A stretch of 64,000 nt of DNA, taken from positions 1,798,001 through 1,862,000 of the forward strand of contig NW_026570225.1 of the NCBI RefSeq assembly GCF_019649055.1, written 5' to 3'. The notes under the pieces are model-generated. The model was not told the DNA's origin. It saw only the letters and a list, made by a program, of their open reading frames with translations, and searched no databases. Positions 49,530 to 59,796 of the stretch are shown here, in pieces. A program made the translations under genes and the position numbers. Position 1 is the first letter of the stretch. Each line of letters opens with the position of its first letter. The DNA is from Paramacrobiotus metropolitanus. Taxonomy: Eukaryota; Tardigrada; Eutardigrada; Parachela; Macrobiotidae.

Positions 49530-50800
49530 AGGCCGGCATGCCGAAAAGTGTAGCCGGCTGCCGTCCCGTTAAGAGTAGCCCTTCTCAAACTTTCTCACAT
49601 ACAGATCTTTTGGTCCAGTTGTAGCTCTGTTGAAGCAGTGGTGTATCTCCGCGATTGCCGCTTCGACCGAAAGCAGTCGAATGACCTGTAGGTGGAGACT
49701 TCCAAAATCGCCCTGATCGGGAACTCTCAGGTACCTGGAGAATGTGGGCTGATGTGTGTGAAGTTGTATTAATTGAAACTCAGTAACAATATTAGTATAG
49801 TGTACTCTTGCTACGTACTTGCTCTTGATTTTAGCGGTTAAAAGTTCGTGAACAATTCAAGAAAGATCGGAAAAATTCTGTTTCTCGATTTCTTTTCGGT
49901 TGAAACCTCTTTTCGTCAGAGGGAAGTTAGTTTCTTAATTTTTTCAAATTTTAACACGAAGAATTCCAGGGCCTGAAGGGTTGAAAAAAAGTCAAATTAA
50001 CCAGTAAAATATGTTTTTAGCCCGTTTGTCCGGGTAAAACTAACAATAACTTTTAGCCTAAGGAAACTACTTTTTATCAGGAGGAATGCTCGGCTATATC
50101 GGGCTGTCTTAGGGATTATTCGGTACTACGAGATAGTTTACAGGCTCTTCAAGGTTGGTTGACCGTGTCGTCGTCCGCTAGGTCAGCTTGATTCCTGTTG
50201 GTACGTAGCGGGTGTGGCTTAACGCAAAGGCGACTCCGTTGCAGGTGATTAAGTATCCGTGCGCAAGAGAGAGAGAGAGAGAGAAGTGGCTGACATTGGG
50301 GATAGGGATGGGAAGTGATTTTCAGTTCTCTCCGTACCAACGATCGCCGTTACAGAATAAGTCGTATACAGTACCGTCTTTTCAATAAAAATTCAGTGCA
50401 AGAAAAATAATTACCCTGTAACAACCCAGAACAGTCGAGCTCACAATAGTGAGAAAAACTTTATTGAGAAATCAATTAAAGGAGCAGAATACAAGTGCAG
50501 AACAATGGCTAATCTGGCATGAAACAGGCGACATGTTGCCTCATCCTGCACATCATTTCGAGAGTGATTAAATGAGAACGGAGACAAACCAGAGAAAAGG
50601 CTCCATCGGCGACCCTGGGCAGATCTACCTCCAGCGATACGAACGATGATTGGCCGAAGACGCAGGTGTAAGCGGAGTCAGGGCCAAATCGCGCATGACT
50701 GAGCGAGAGAGCGCTGAGTGCAACTCAGCACACCGGAAGCAGAACTGTCGCTAGCTGCCACTGCGGTGGGATGCAATAACGACTTCTTGAATTTTTTATC
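49530..50800. other. Unassigned sequence with a short (GA)n run
   Basis: No gene recognised. A (GA)9-10 microsatellite is at about 50,267-50,285. In minus sense it may be the leader of the gag fragment. Confidence 0.35.
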
Positions 50801-50939
50801 AGCCATTACTGCCGAACCCGATGTTGCGCGCGAAAACGGACTTCACGCCTCTGTATACAAATCATTTGGCTACAAAGTGTCAAAAAGCAATTCAAAAAAA
50901 GTGTTTGGTAGTGCCCGAAAGCGAATAATACACGATCAT

Positions 50940-51234
50940 TTTGCCGGTGTTTTTGTAATTCTCCATTATTTCTTAACGAAGCGATGCCGAATGCAGCGGG
51001 CTGCTTTTTTCGCTCAACATTAGTGCACATCCGTCTATGGGGGCGATGGCAACATTTTGATTTTTGAAGTTCCTGTTTCACCTATGGGGCGTATCGATTC
51101 CGTAATAGCGCATGAACCTTCCCGCCGTTCCGACGATTCTAACGCTCTTTACAGCGTCAAAATCGGACTACCCGTTCACCCAAACATAGGTTTTTTAACC
51201 TTATTGCCGTCTTGGTTGTTAAGGATATAGTTAA
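50940..51234 (+). repeat. Diverged repeat family B-like copy
   Basis: Shares with B copies the blocks 'ctatggggcgtatcga', 'gcgtcaaaatcgga', 'cccaaacataggtttttt' and the end GTTGTTAAGGATATAG, but the left terminus is not recognisable. Confidence 0.5.
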
Positions 51235-51508
51235 CAAGCTGAGCACGGATGAATATTGGCTTACGAATGGGTAAATACACTAGTTTAAAATTCAAACGTT
51301 GCAGTGTATTCTTTAGACTTCCATACTTAGGCAAAATTATTTCAAGACCGACATGGTGATAATTTATCAAAATGCATCTAGTCACATTGTTTAACATTAA
51401 CACCAATCATAAAAATTTGTGTAACACCATAGCAGGAATGAAGGCGCGTATCTGTATTGTATATAACAGATCTTCATTCCTGCTATGGTAACACTGAACC
51501 GTAATCCT

Positions 51509-51706
51509 CTAGAAAACCAAAAACAGTTCATCGAGATTGCGATTGCATTCAACTGTACCAAGAACACAGGCAGCATTGCCCCGTTGTATTTCTAAACTGC
51601 AACGCTGCAACAAAAACTGCTTCGCACGGCTTTCTCCAGTCTGCTCCCTAATACGTTTGGCCAGATCCGAGATAAAACCACTAGTGTCTCTCGAACGAAT
51701 AAGCAT
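51509..51706 (-). pseudogene. 3' end of an RT/REL non-LTR element, fragment
   Basis: The minus-strand peptide has KQFLLQRCSLEIQRGNA then ACVLGTV, and ends DELFLVF at a stop. It aligns with the C-terminus of the element at 59.8 kb (FFKQRISMQIQRGNAICVMG, ending EEVFLL). Only about 65 codons remain. Confidence 0.7.
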
Positions 51707-51762
51707 AACTACTGTCTCTCGAACACACGTTGCAGCGTGTTCGAGAGACAGTAGTTATGCTT
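51701..51762. repeat. Perfect 26-bp inverted repeat with 10-base spacer
   Basis: AAGCATAACTACTGTCTCTC plus GAACAC is followed after 10 bases by its exact reverse complement. A single arm occurs in repeat C copy 2 (about 22,950), so the palindrome arose by an inverted duplication. Confidence 0.8.
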
Positions 51763-52428
51763 TCATAGTTAGCAGCTATGCCAGTATTCGAGGAAGCAGT
51801 AGTGATTTAATAGCAGTTAAGAATTTGTTTGAAACTATTTGATTATAATACGAGTATAAGACAACAGATCGCCTTCGGTTTATTAGATTTAACTGGTGAC
51901 AGGGAACGCTCTGCGGTCAATTTACGTTTGTATCAGCTGAAAATTTTTCTGTTTCTGCATTTAGATTAGTGACCAGTCAACAAGCGGACGTTTACTGGAA
52001 TTATATATTACGTTAGCAGTTTGCACTTTTTCGCCATTTAACTTTTTTTCGTTTGTGCCTCGGCTTCTGGTTTTCATTTATTCTAAAACTAACCGAATTA
52101 TTCGTTCACTCGGTATGTGGCCCAAAAGAAACGCAGAGGCGAAACCAAAGCTGTTTCTTGTTAAACCCTAATTTGCCCGTGGTTACAGACAAGCGTATGT
52201 TAGCCCTATGGCATCCATGGCAACAAGCCATTGAGTGACCACTGGGCTTATCCTTTTTGTGAGAGTAAAAAAATCACTAGCTTCGTTTTACTCTACGTTT
52301 TGAAAGGATTCTGTTAAAATTTAAAGCTGCAAAATCGGCTCAGTGGAAGCTGAGATCATAGGTAACAAAGAGGAGAGGCAGAAAACCTGCAAGAGATGTA
52401 TAGTATTCATATAACCAGTTTACGGGAT

Positions 52429-53019
52429 CTACATCCGTACATGACTTTCGAGCTGCATATTAGTTTCGAACTATCCCCCTAGCTTAATTCCGGCCGCTCA
52501 AGAAAACTGAAAATATAATAAATCTGAGAAAACCTAAGAAACATAAGTAACTCTAAGAATCCTCAGAATCATAAGAAACCTAAGAAACCTAAGAAACCTA
52601 AGGAACCGAAGAAACCTAAGAAACCTAAGAAACCTAAGAAATCAAGGAATCCGAAGACATCTAAGAAAGCTTAGTAAACAGAACCTCAGATGATTAGGTA
52701 ATTTGAAACGCCAGGCTCAGAATGTTATTTTGTTGCGCATTTACAATTGTTACATGAGTTGTTAGCGAAGCGAGGCCGAAAGGCGCGATTTGTCTTTGTC
52801 GCTCTGCGTTAGCTCATGTATGTCTATGGAGGCCCATAGCAACAAGTCGTTTTTTGGGGGCTGTCTTGCCCTCTTGAGGCGCACAATATTCGCAGTGTCC
52901 CTATGTCACTCGCAACGTTGCGACGATTCCGGCGCACTTTACCGCGTCAAAATCGGACCATCCGTTCGTCCGATCATCGTGGTCGTCTGCTTAGCATGTA
53001 TAAGAGGTTACGGATGTAG
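52429..53019 (+). mobile_element. Repeat family A, copy 5 (diverged)
   Basis: 591 bp with CTACATCCGTA / TACGGATGTAG termini and a (CCTAAGAAA)n tract at about 52,500-52,680. The interior is clearly older than that of copies 1-4. Confidence 0.65.
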
Positions 53020-53029
53020 ATAACAAGCT

Positions 53030-53903
53030 GAGCACGGATGAATATTGGCTTACGACGATTTTAAAAAACTTTGTATTTCATATGCAGTATACGTATTATT
53101 GTTTAGCATGTAATTTAGTTTCCCGAAAAGTCGGAATGGAAAAGCCAAACAACTGCTCAGGATGGTTGTCCGCGACGTGCGTACTGCGTTGTTGACCTTT
53201 AACACCTAGGGCTTGTTTTGTTTTTTGCTCGCCTGGTAGGTCTCTGCTCATTTTGCCGTATTCTGAAATTGCCGAATTAATAAGCTGCTTTAGCCAGTGA
53301 AGTGGCCGAAATTATCTGTTCACTCAGCCCGTAAACAGAAGAAACGCAGAGGCAAAGCCGAAGCTTTTTTTGTTGTTTGAGTGCAGTATATAATGTGCCC
53401 GTGGTAACCGGCCAGCCATGTTAGCCTTATGGCATCCATGGTAACAAGCTTTTGAGTGACCACTGGGCTTGATATTGTGAAGATAGCAAACAACGACCGG
53501 CCTTAGATCACCCGCCAGACCGCGACGTTTTTAGAACACTTTGAAGCAGTAAAATCGGATGGGTAGAAGTGATCAAGTGAAATACTGCAAGAAACGCAGA
53601 GGCGAAGCCAAAGCTGTTTACTGTTTGAGTTAACTATGTAAGACCACTATAATGTGACCGTGGTAACAGACTAGCCCATGTTAGCCCTGTGGCATCCATG
53701 GTAACAAGCTTTTGAGTGACCACTGGGCTTGAGGTTCTGAATATTGCCAACAACAACGATTGGTCTTAGATCACCCCCTAGACCTAGAGGTTTTTAGAAC
53801 ATTTTAAAGCAGGAAAATCGGATGAATAGAAGCTGAGATTACCGCGGTCTAACAGCAGAGGCCAAACACCTGCAAGAGATGTTTAGTATACATATAGATA
53901 ACC
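53030..53903 (+). repeat. Repeat family C, copy 5, with internal tandem duplication
   Basis: Starts AGCACGGATGAATATTGGC (after GCTG). A block of about 250 bases ('gaaacgcagaggc' through 'gaccactgggcttga') occurs twice. Ends 'ctgcaagagatgtttagtat'. Confidence 0.6.
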
Positions 53904-53916
53904 AGTTTGCGGAGGA

Positions 53917-54301
53917 CTACATCCGTAACCAACTGTGTGGCGTTACGGCGCATAATTTTATGAGGTTTGTGGAAAAAATTTCCTTTTTTTACGCATCGAG
54001 GCCGGTGGGCGAGGTGCGCCCTGTATTTCATACCGAAAATAATAAGCAGTTAACATTGTTAACAATACTTTGCTTTACACAAATGGGAGCGATGTCGGAA
54101 GCCGAGGCTGACAGGCCCATGGCAACAATTTGTTTTTTGAGGCACCTGCTTTCCCCTCGAGGCGCATCGGGTCGGCAATAGTGCAACATCACCCGCTTCG
54201 TTGCGACGATTCTGGCGCACTTTACCGCGTCAAAATCGGCCTACCCGTTCGTCCAAACATAGTTTTCTTAACAAAGGCCGTCATGGCTGTTACGGATGTA
54301 G
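53917..54301 (+). mobile_element. Repeat family B, copy 4
   Basis: 385 bp, CTACATCCGTA to TACGGATGTAG. Confidence 0.65.
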
Positions 54302-54320
54302 TTAACCAGTTCACGGAGCA

Positions 54321-54662
54321 CTACATCCGTAACTAATTCGTCGGCGTCGGGTTTGGTGATCGGCGTCAAATTTTGGCGATTTAATTTCGTTTTTTTGCGC
54401 ATCGAGGCCGGTGGCCGAGGCGCTTTGTGTCTTTTACACACAGGGGAACAACTTGTCCATGTATGTCTATGGAGGCCCATGGTAACAACTTTCTTTTCCG
54501 GTCCCCTTTTTTCCCCTCGAGGCGCATCGACTCGGTTATAGCGTAACATCCACCGCGTCGTTGAAGCGGTTCTGGCGCACTCGACCGCGTTGAAATCGGC
54601 CTACCCGTTCTTTCAGACATAGGTTTTTTTACCTTATGCCGCCACGGTTGTTACGGATGTAG
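54321..54662 (+). mobile_element. Repeat family B, copy 5
   Basis: 342 bp, CTACATCCGTA to TACGGATGTAG, very similar to copies 2 and 3; 19 bases separate it from copy 4. Confidence 0.7.
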
Positions 54663-55292
54663 TTAAACAATGTACGGAAATCTACATTCGTGCACATGTT
54701 TTTCGGCGAATGTTCTGCAAGAAGTTCTTCGATCGCTCAAACAAACTTAAGGAACACACCTAAGAAATCTAAGAAACCTAAGTAACCTAAGAAACCTAAA
54801 AAACCTAAGAATTACGTTAATTGTAATTACTAAAGGTCGTTCGTATTTAATTAAGGGACAATTTAATTATAGGAGAATACACAAGAAAACTCGGAAATCT
54901 TAGCATTGCGCCGCGATTTTTTCCCGAATATTGTTTTTAGCGAATGTTTTCGTTAAGTGTGGTTGCATTTTCCGTTTTTTCGTGGTTTTTTCCCTTTTTT
55001 TTCGTGATTTTTTAACGAACCGATGCCGAAGTGCGCGGTTGTCGCTTAATCTGTGCAAAGCCTTACCCTATGTCCCTCTATGGAGGCCCATGGCAACAAT
55101 TTTGTTTTTTCGCCCCCTATTTTCCCTTAGAGGCGCAACACAGCGGGAATATTGTATAAACATCCGCGTCGTTTCGACGATTCCAACACATTTTACCGCG
55201 TCAAAATCGGCCCACCCGTTCGCGCAAACATCGCGTTGGTTAGTAGTTTCTGTGATAACTGTTTCGAATGCAGATAACCAGTTTACGGAGGA
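54663..55292 (+). repeat. Decayed family A/B-like sequence
   Basis: Holds a short (CCTAAGAAA)n remnant (54,760-54,810) and the shared blocks 'aggcccatggcaacaatttt' and 'gcgtcaaaatcggcccaccc'. The termini are degraded. Confidence 0.45.
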
Positions 55293-55805
55293 CTACATCC
55301 GTGCCCAGTTTCGGGGCGCATTTTATTCAAAAAAAAATTTAGAAAAAAAACGTAAGAAAACATAAGAAACATAACATCGTTGCGGCGATTCTGCCATTTT
55401 TGACCGCGTCCAAATCTGCCTACCCGTTCACCCAAACATTGCTTTTTTAGGTCTGAACGTCACGGTTGTTCCAGGACAGTTCTGTGGTATTTTTCCTAAT
55501 ATTTTTCGCGCCGAGGCCGAGAGGGCCGATCTAACGTGTAAATGATGCTCGTGCAAGCTCGTGTGCCTATACTTTATGTTAACCGGTTTGGAGCGAGGTC
55601 GGAAGCCGAGACTTGCAGGCCCATGGCAACAATTTGTTTTTTGAGGGTCGTGCTCCCCCTTTGAGGCGCATCAGATCGGCAATAGCGCAACATCACCCGC
55701 TTCGTTGCGACGATTCTGGCGCTCTTTACCGCGTCAAAATCGGCTTACCCGTTCGTCCAAACATAATTTTCTTAGCAAAGGCCGTCATGGCTGTTACGGA
55801 TGTAG
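55293..55805 (+). mobile_element. Repeat family B, copy 6 (composite)
   Basis: 513 bp, CTACATCCGTG to TACGGATGTAG, with the terminal block present in two diverged versions (about 55,375-55,470 and 55,690-55,805). Followed by a family C opening at about 55,816. Confidence 0.5.
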
Positions 55806-55998
55806 TTAACAAGCTGAGCACGGATGAATATTGGATTACGACTATTTAAAATTACATACGTCGTATCTTGATGTGTTGAATTGTGTTGCAAATTCAGAAT
55901 AAAAGCCAGACAGCTACAAAGTACTTATTCAGGATGGTTGCCTGCGGTGAGCATCGTGGATTATTAACAATTTTCCCCTTGAGTTTTTTCGCGCGTCT

Positions 55999-56805
55999 GA
56001 TCACTTCGGCCGCGTTACATTTCGGCCGCACAGGCTCATTTCGGCCAACGTTCATTTCGGCCGTGGCTCACTTCGGCCAACACTCATTTCGGCCAACACT
56101 CATTTCGGCCAACACTCATTTCGGCCAACGCTCATTTCGACAACTGGATGTGTCGGCCATCTTAGGCTCTCTTAGGTTTCCTAGGTTTTCTTAACAAGTT
56201 TTCTTAAGTCTTCTTAAGTCTTCTTAAGTCTTCTTCTGTTTTCTTAGGTTTTCTTAGGTTTGTTATGTTTTCTTAGGTTTCTGGAGTTTCTTAGGTTTCT
56301 TAAGTTTTTTTTTTATGTTTCTTAGATTATGAACTTATGGTTTATTTGGCTTTCTTAGGTTTTCGTATTTATTTTTAGGTTATTCGCAGGTGATTTAAGA
56401 TCTGATGATTTCTTTCCGTTTTTTTGTTGTTCTGAGTGTCGTGCGGTTAACTCACCCGGGACGGTAGACTTAGTGAGATCGATCATATGACGGTCGACGA
56501 TGTGTTAATAAGAACACTTGGAAAAGAGAGACATAATGGTGCATTGGTGAAAATAGCACTTCCAAAATTTGTTTGAAAAACAGTGCGTGCAGGATGAAAT
56601 AGAAATAGAAGGAAAGTTCGTGTCAACGATAATTATTCAGTTACTTTTACGCTGCAGAATAAAAGTTTAGGCAACGCCTATTTCCGCCGAAATGTACTTT
56701 GGCCGAAGTGAATTGCGGCCGAAATGAATGACGGCCGAATTGAGCGGCGGCCGAAAAACTTTGGCCGAAATGAGCGCGGCCGAAATGAAAACGGCCGAAG
56801 TGATC
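55999..56805. mobile_element. Palindromic element with CATTTCGGCC arms and TTTCTTAGG core
   Basis: Ends are exact inverted repeats GATCACTTCGGCCG / CGGCCGAAGTGATC. Each arm is a run of short units (CATTTCGGCCAACACT-like on the left, GGCCGAAATGA-like on the right), and TTTCTTAGG repeats (56,163-56,340) lie inside. No coding frame. Confidence 0.7.
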
Positions 56806-57391
56806 GGTAGCCCAACCGAACAGCTGTTCAAATTCAACCGAATTCAACCGAAGATCGTTCTTACACCGATCCACTGTCTAGCATGTTTTTCATATTTTAA
56901 AATGTATTTTTAAAATTCGGAAAAATTCGTGGAAGTCTGGATCGGTGTAAGAACGATCTTCATGGTAATGTGAATTTATGTGCAAAATTTAAAAGGGATC
57001 GATCCATAATAAGACTTTTGGTACACCTGAATGCATTTAAACTTTTTGGAATTTTCTTACCCTCATAACTCCGCAACTGGATGTTGCGCGGGAAAACGGA
57101 TTTCAGGCCTATGTATACAAATCATTTGGCATATACTAGTACGTTGGCGCGTTAATTTAACTGTTCACTTGTCAATTTCACTTGTTAATTTCAAGGAACT
57201 GCTATACAATCATAATTACTTCTGCAATTTTGACTTACTATCGTTAACTGTAACAATTTTACTGCATAAGGGTTCAACAATTGCCCGCGGATGAGTAATT
57301 TCCCTCATCCGTGTATAATGGATGGCTACGGGACCTAGTCCGAAGGATTTCTTCGGAATCCTTTCGGAGGCTGTCGTGGCAGCTTGGGCTC

Positions 57392-57751
57392 CCTGACACT
57401 TCGGCCGCCGGACATTTCGGCTGCATGACATTTCGGCCGCCTTAAAGCCCGTTCAATTCGGGCGTAAGAAAACCTAAGAATCTAAGATTTGCTAAAAGAT
57501 CTAAAAAACCTAAGAAAACCAAAATAACCTAAGAAAACTTAAGAAACTTAAGAAAACCTAAGTAGACCCAAGAAAACCAAAAAAATCTAAAACCTAAGAA
57601 ACCGAAGAAAACCTCAGAAATCTAAGAAAACCTAAGAAGACTTAAGAAAACCTAAGAAAACCTAAGAAAAACATAAAAAATATCAGGCAGCCGAAGTGTC
57701 GGGCAGCCGAAATGTCAGGCAGCCGAAGTGTCATGCGGCCGAAATGGCAGG
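57392..57751. mobile_element. Second palindromic element with the same design
   Basis: Left CCTGACACTTCGGCCGC pairs with right GCGGCCGAAATGGCAGG (15 of 17). Arms contain two or three ACATTTCGGC-type units, and the core is (CCTAAGAAAA)n at about 57,465-57,680. Confidence 0.7.
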
Positions 57752-59796
57752 ATACCGGCAGCTTGTCCGGTAGTTATCAGGCCTCCACCGTGCTGCACTC
57801 TGTAAGTTTCTCTCTTCTGGGTCATGTACTTCCCATTCTGCCGTGAGGTTTTTGTCAACAGCTGCGATGACGTGGACCTTCCCCCAAATTTCAGCTTATC
57901 TACAAGCGCCAAGGCAGTCATCTAGGCAGTGGGAACTGCCTCGAGCGCCAAGCACAGCGACTTGCAGGGCCTAAAAACTTGTGCTCACATAGCACAAAAT
58001 GTGCTCACATAAAACTGCGTGTGCTCACCTAGATTGGAACTTGTGCTTAAAAATTGCCAATACTCCCCTCTTCTCTGTAATTAATCGGCTTTCTGATGTT
58101 TTTTTATTTTTAAAAGAGTAAAAATTTTCACAAACGAACACGAGAAACGTTGTAACTCAGTGTGTATCAACTACCAAGTTATCTTGTACTAAAACATGCG
58201 CCAGTGGGCACATCACTTACAGGTTACTCAACCACTCTTCTGGCGAGCAAAACAGCATAATCATGCTCTTGTTGCACGAACTATTTCATAGTTATAATAA
58301 AATTAGTTCGAGTTTCGAACGCAGTTTTAGTGTGCATCGGATCGTACGACACCGGAAATAAGCATTAAGCCAGCGAGCTCACAGAGATGGCTACGCCTTC
58401 TTAGGGAATCTCTAGCCGACTGAACTGGCTGGAAAATCAGCAATTTGAAAAGTAAGCCTAACCCGTTTGAGTCCTCTGTGATGGTTTCAACTTCACGCGG
58501 ATGATCTCGCGGTCATTCGAGAGAATGGTCTCTCAGGCTAGACATACGGTATTCTATTCAACAGCGAATGTCTCTACACAGTAAAACAGAGATTGCCTTC
58601 TGCGTAAAGAAAATGCTTCCCGAAGGGTGCAACAGAGATCTTGTTGTGTCCACATTTGTTGTTATTATGTCCAAAATACTGATCTGCGTCTTTCTCAATA
58701 TCTGGCATTGGATTTACACAATGAAACATTGCAATTATTCTCATTACTTACTACGTACAACAAAGTCGGTATTATGCATGTGAGACTTTATGCAGCGTCG
58801 GAAAAGCAGCCCGATAAAATAGTTGCATTTTCGACCTGATGATGGCCGGCAATTAAATTGATTAAGCAAACAAAGTGCCAACGCCGCTTGTGCAAATGTG
58901 GACCGACTCTGCGCAGCGTTAGACGGCTGCTTACTGGCGGCACGGCACAACTAGCCTGAACATAGTGTCAGACACAGCTGGACGTCCACCATCAGCTCGA
59001 AGTTGAACGGCTACTACTAGTACGTGGTAGCAAAATTGGGGTGTTCCAAGAGTGTGGTTACGTTAAAATATGCTCACTTCCAGTAAAGTATAAGGGGTAT
59101 AATTTTGTATATATTGGCGCATATAATATATCCGCCGATATATGCCATATACTCTGTACGATTTCCTTCGTATACGATGCACTTTGTACGCATAATGTAC
59201 TTCGTATCTTTCCAAGTGGATCGATTGTCTTACTTTATAGTACAGTACTTAGGCGACCTTTAGAGTATCGATAACCGATCAAGTTCGGTATTATTTTCAT
59301 TAACTTCTGTAGTGAAGAAAATAAAAGAATGATTAATTCAATGATCAGTTTGGAACTTCGGACAGCCAAATATGGACACCGCAGCCGAATGCCAGCCGTA
59401 AGGTCACCTTTTTATCCCGCCATCTTCAGATTATGGGCAAGACGGAAGCACCCTTCGCGAATTCTGTATTAAATCAACAAACTCGAAACATTTCTATGAG
59501 TGAATAACTTCCACACCTTAAATTTATCTCGTTAAGCACTAGCGCGGCCGACATTTGTAATCACAAAACGAAACAAAACCAAAATATTTTGCTGAGTAAG
59601 TACCCTAATTTTTATTGAATTTCTCGTACTTTCTGGCCGAAAAGCATCGTCAGCTTCGCGCTTCGCGCGGGGGTTCGATTCGGAGCTCATCTCGTATTTT
59701 ATGTTACCATTACGAATACGCCAGTTATACTCGCCCCCTTAAAAGCTTCTGCACATTTGTACACTGTATGTTATTGTATCTGCGGTATCAGCCGCT
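57752..59796. other. No gene recognised
   Basis: Contains repeated TGTGCTCAC words (57,985-58,030). GTGTGCTCACCTAGATT at about 58,018 recurs at about 59,847, at the start of the reverse transcriptase frame. Open frames are short and not supported by motifs. Confidence 0.4.

Larger units (their letters stand above)
51241..52419 (+). repeat. Repeat family C, copy 3, with inserted fragments
   Basis: Starts GAGCACGGATGAATATTGGC and ends AGTATTCATATAACCAG like the copies at 22-23 kb, but a segment of about 450 bases (51,320-51,765) interrupts it, containing a reverse-transcriptase element fragment and palindromes. Confidence 0.65.
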
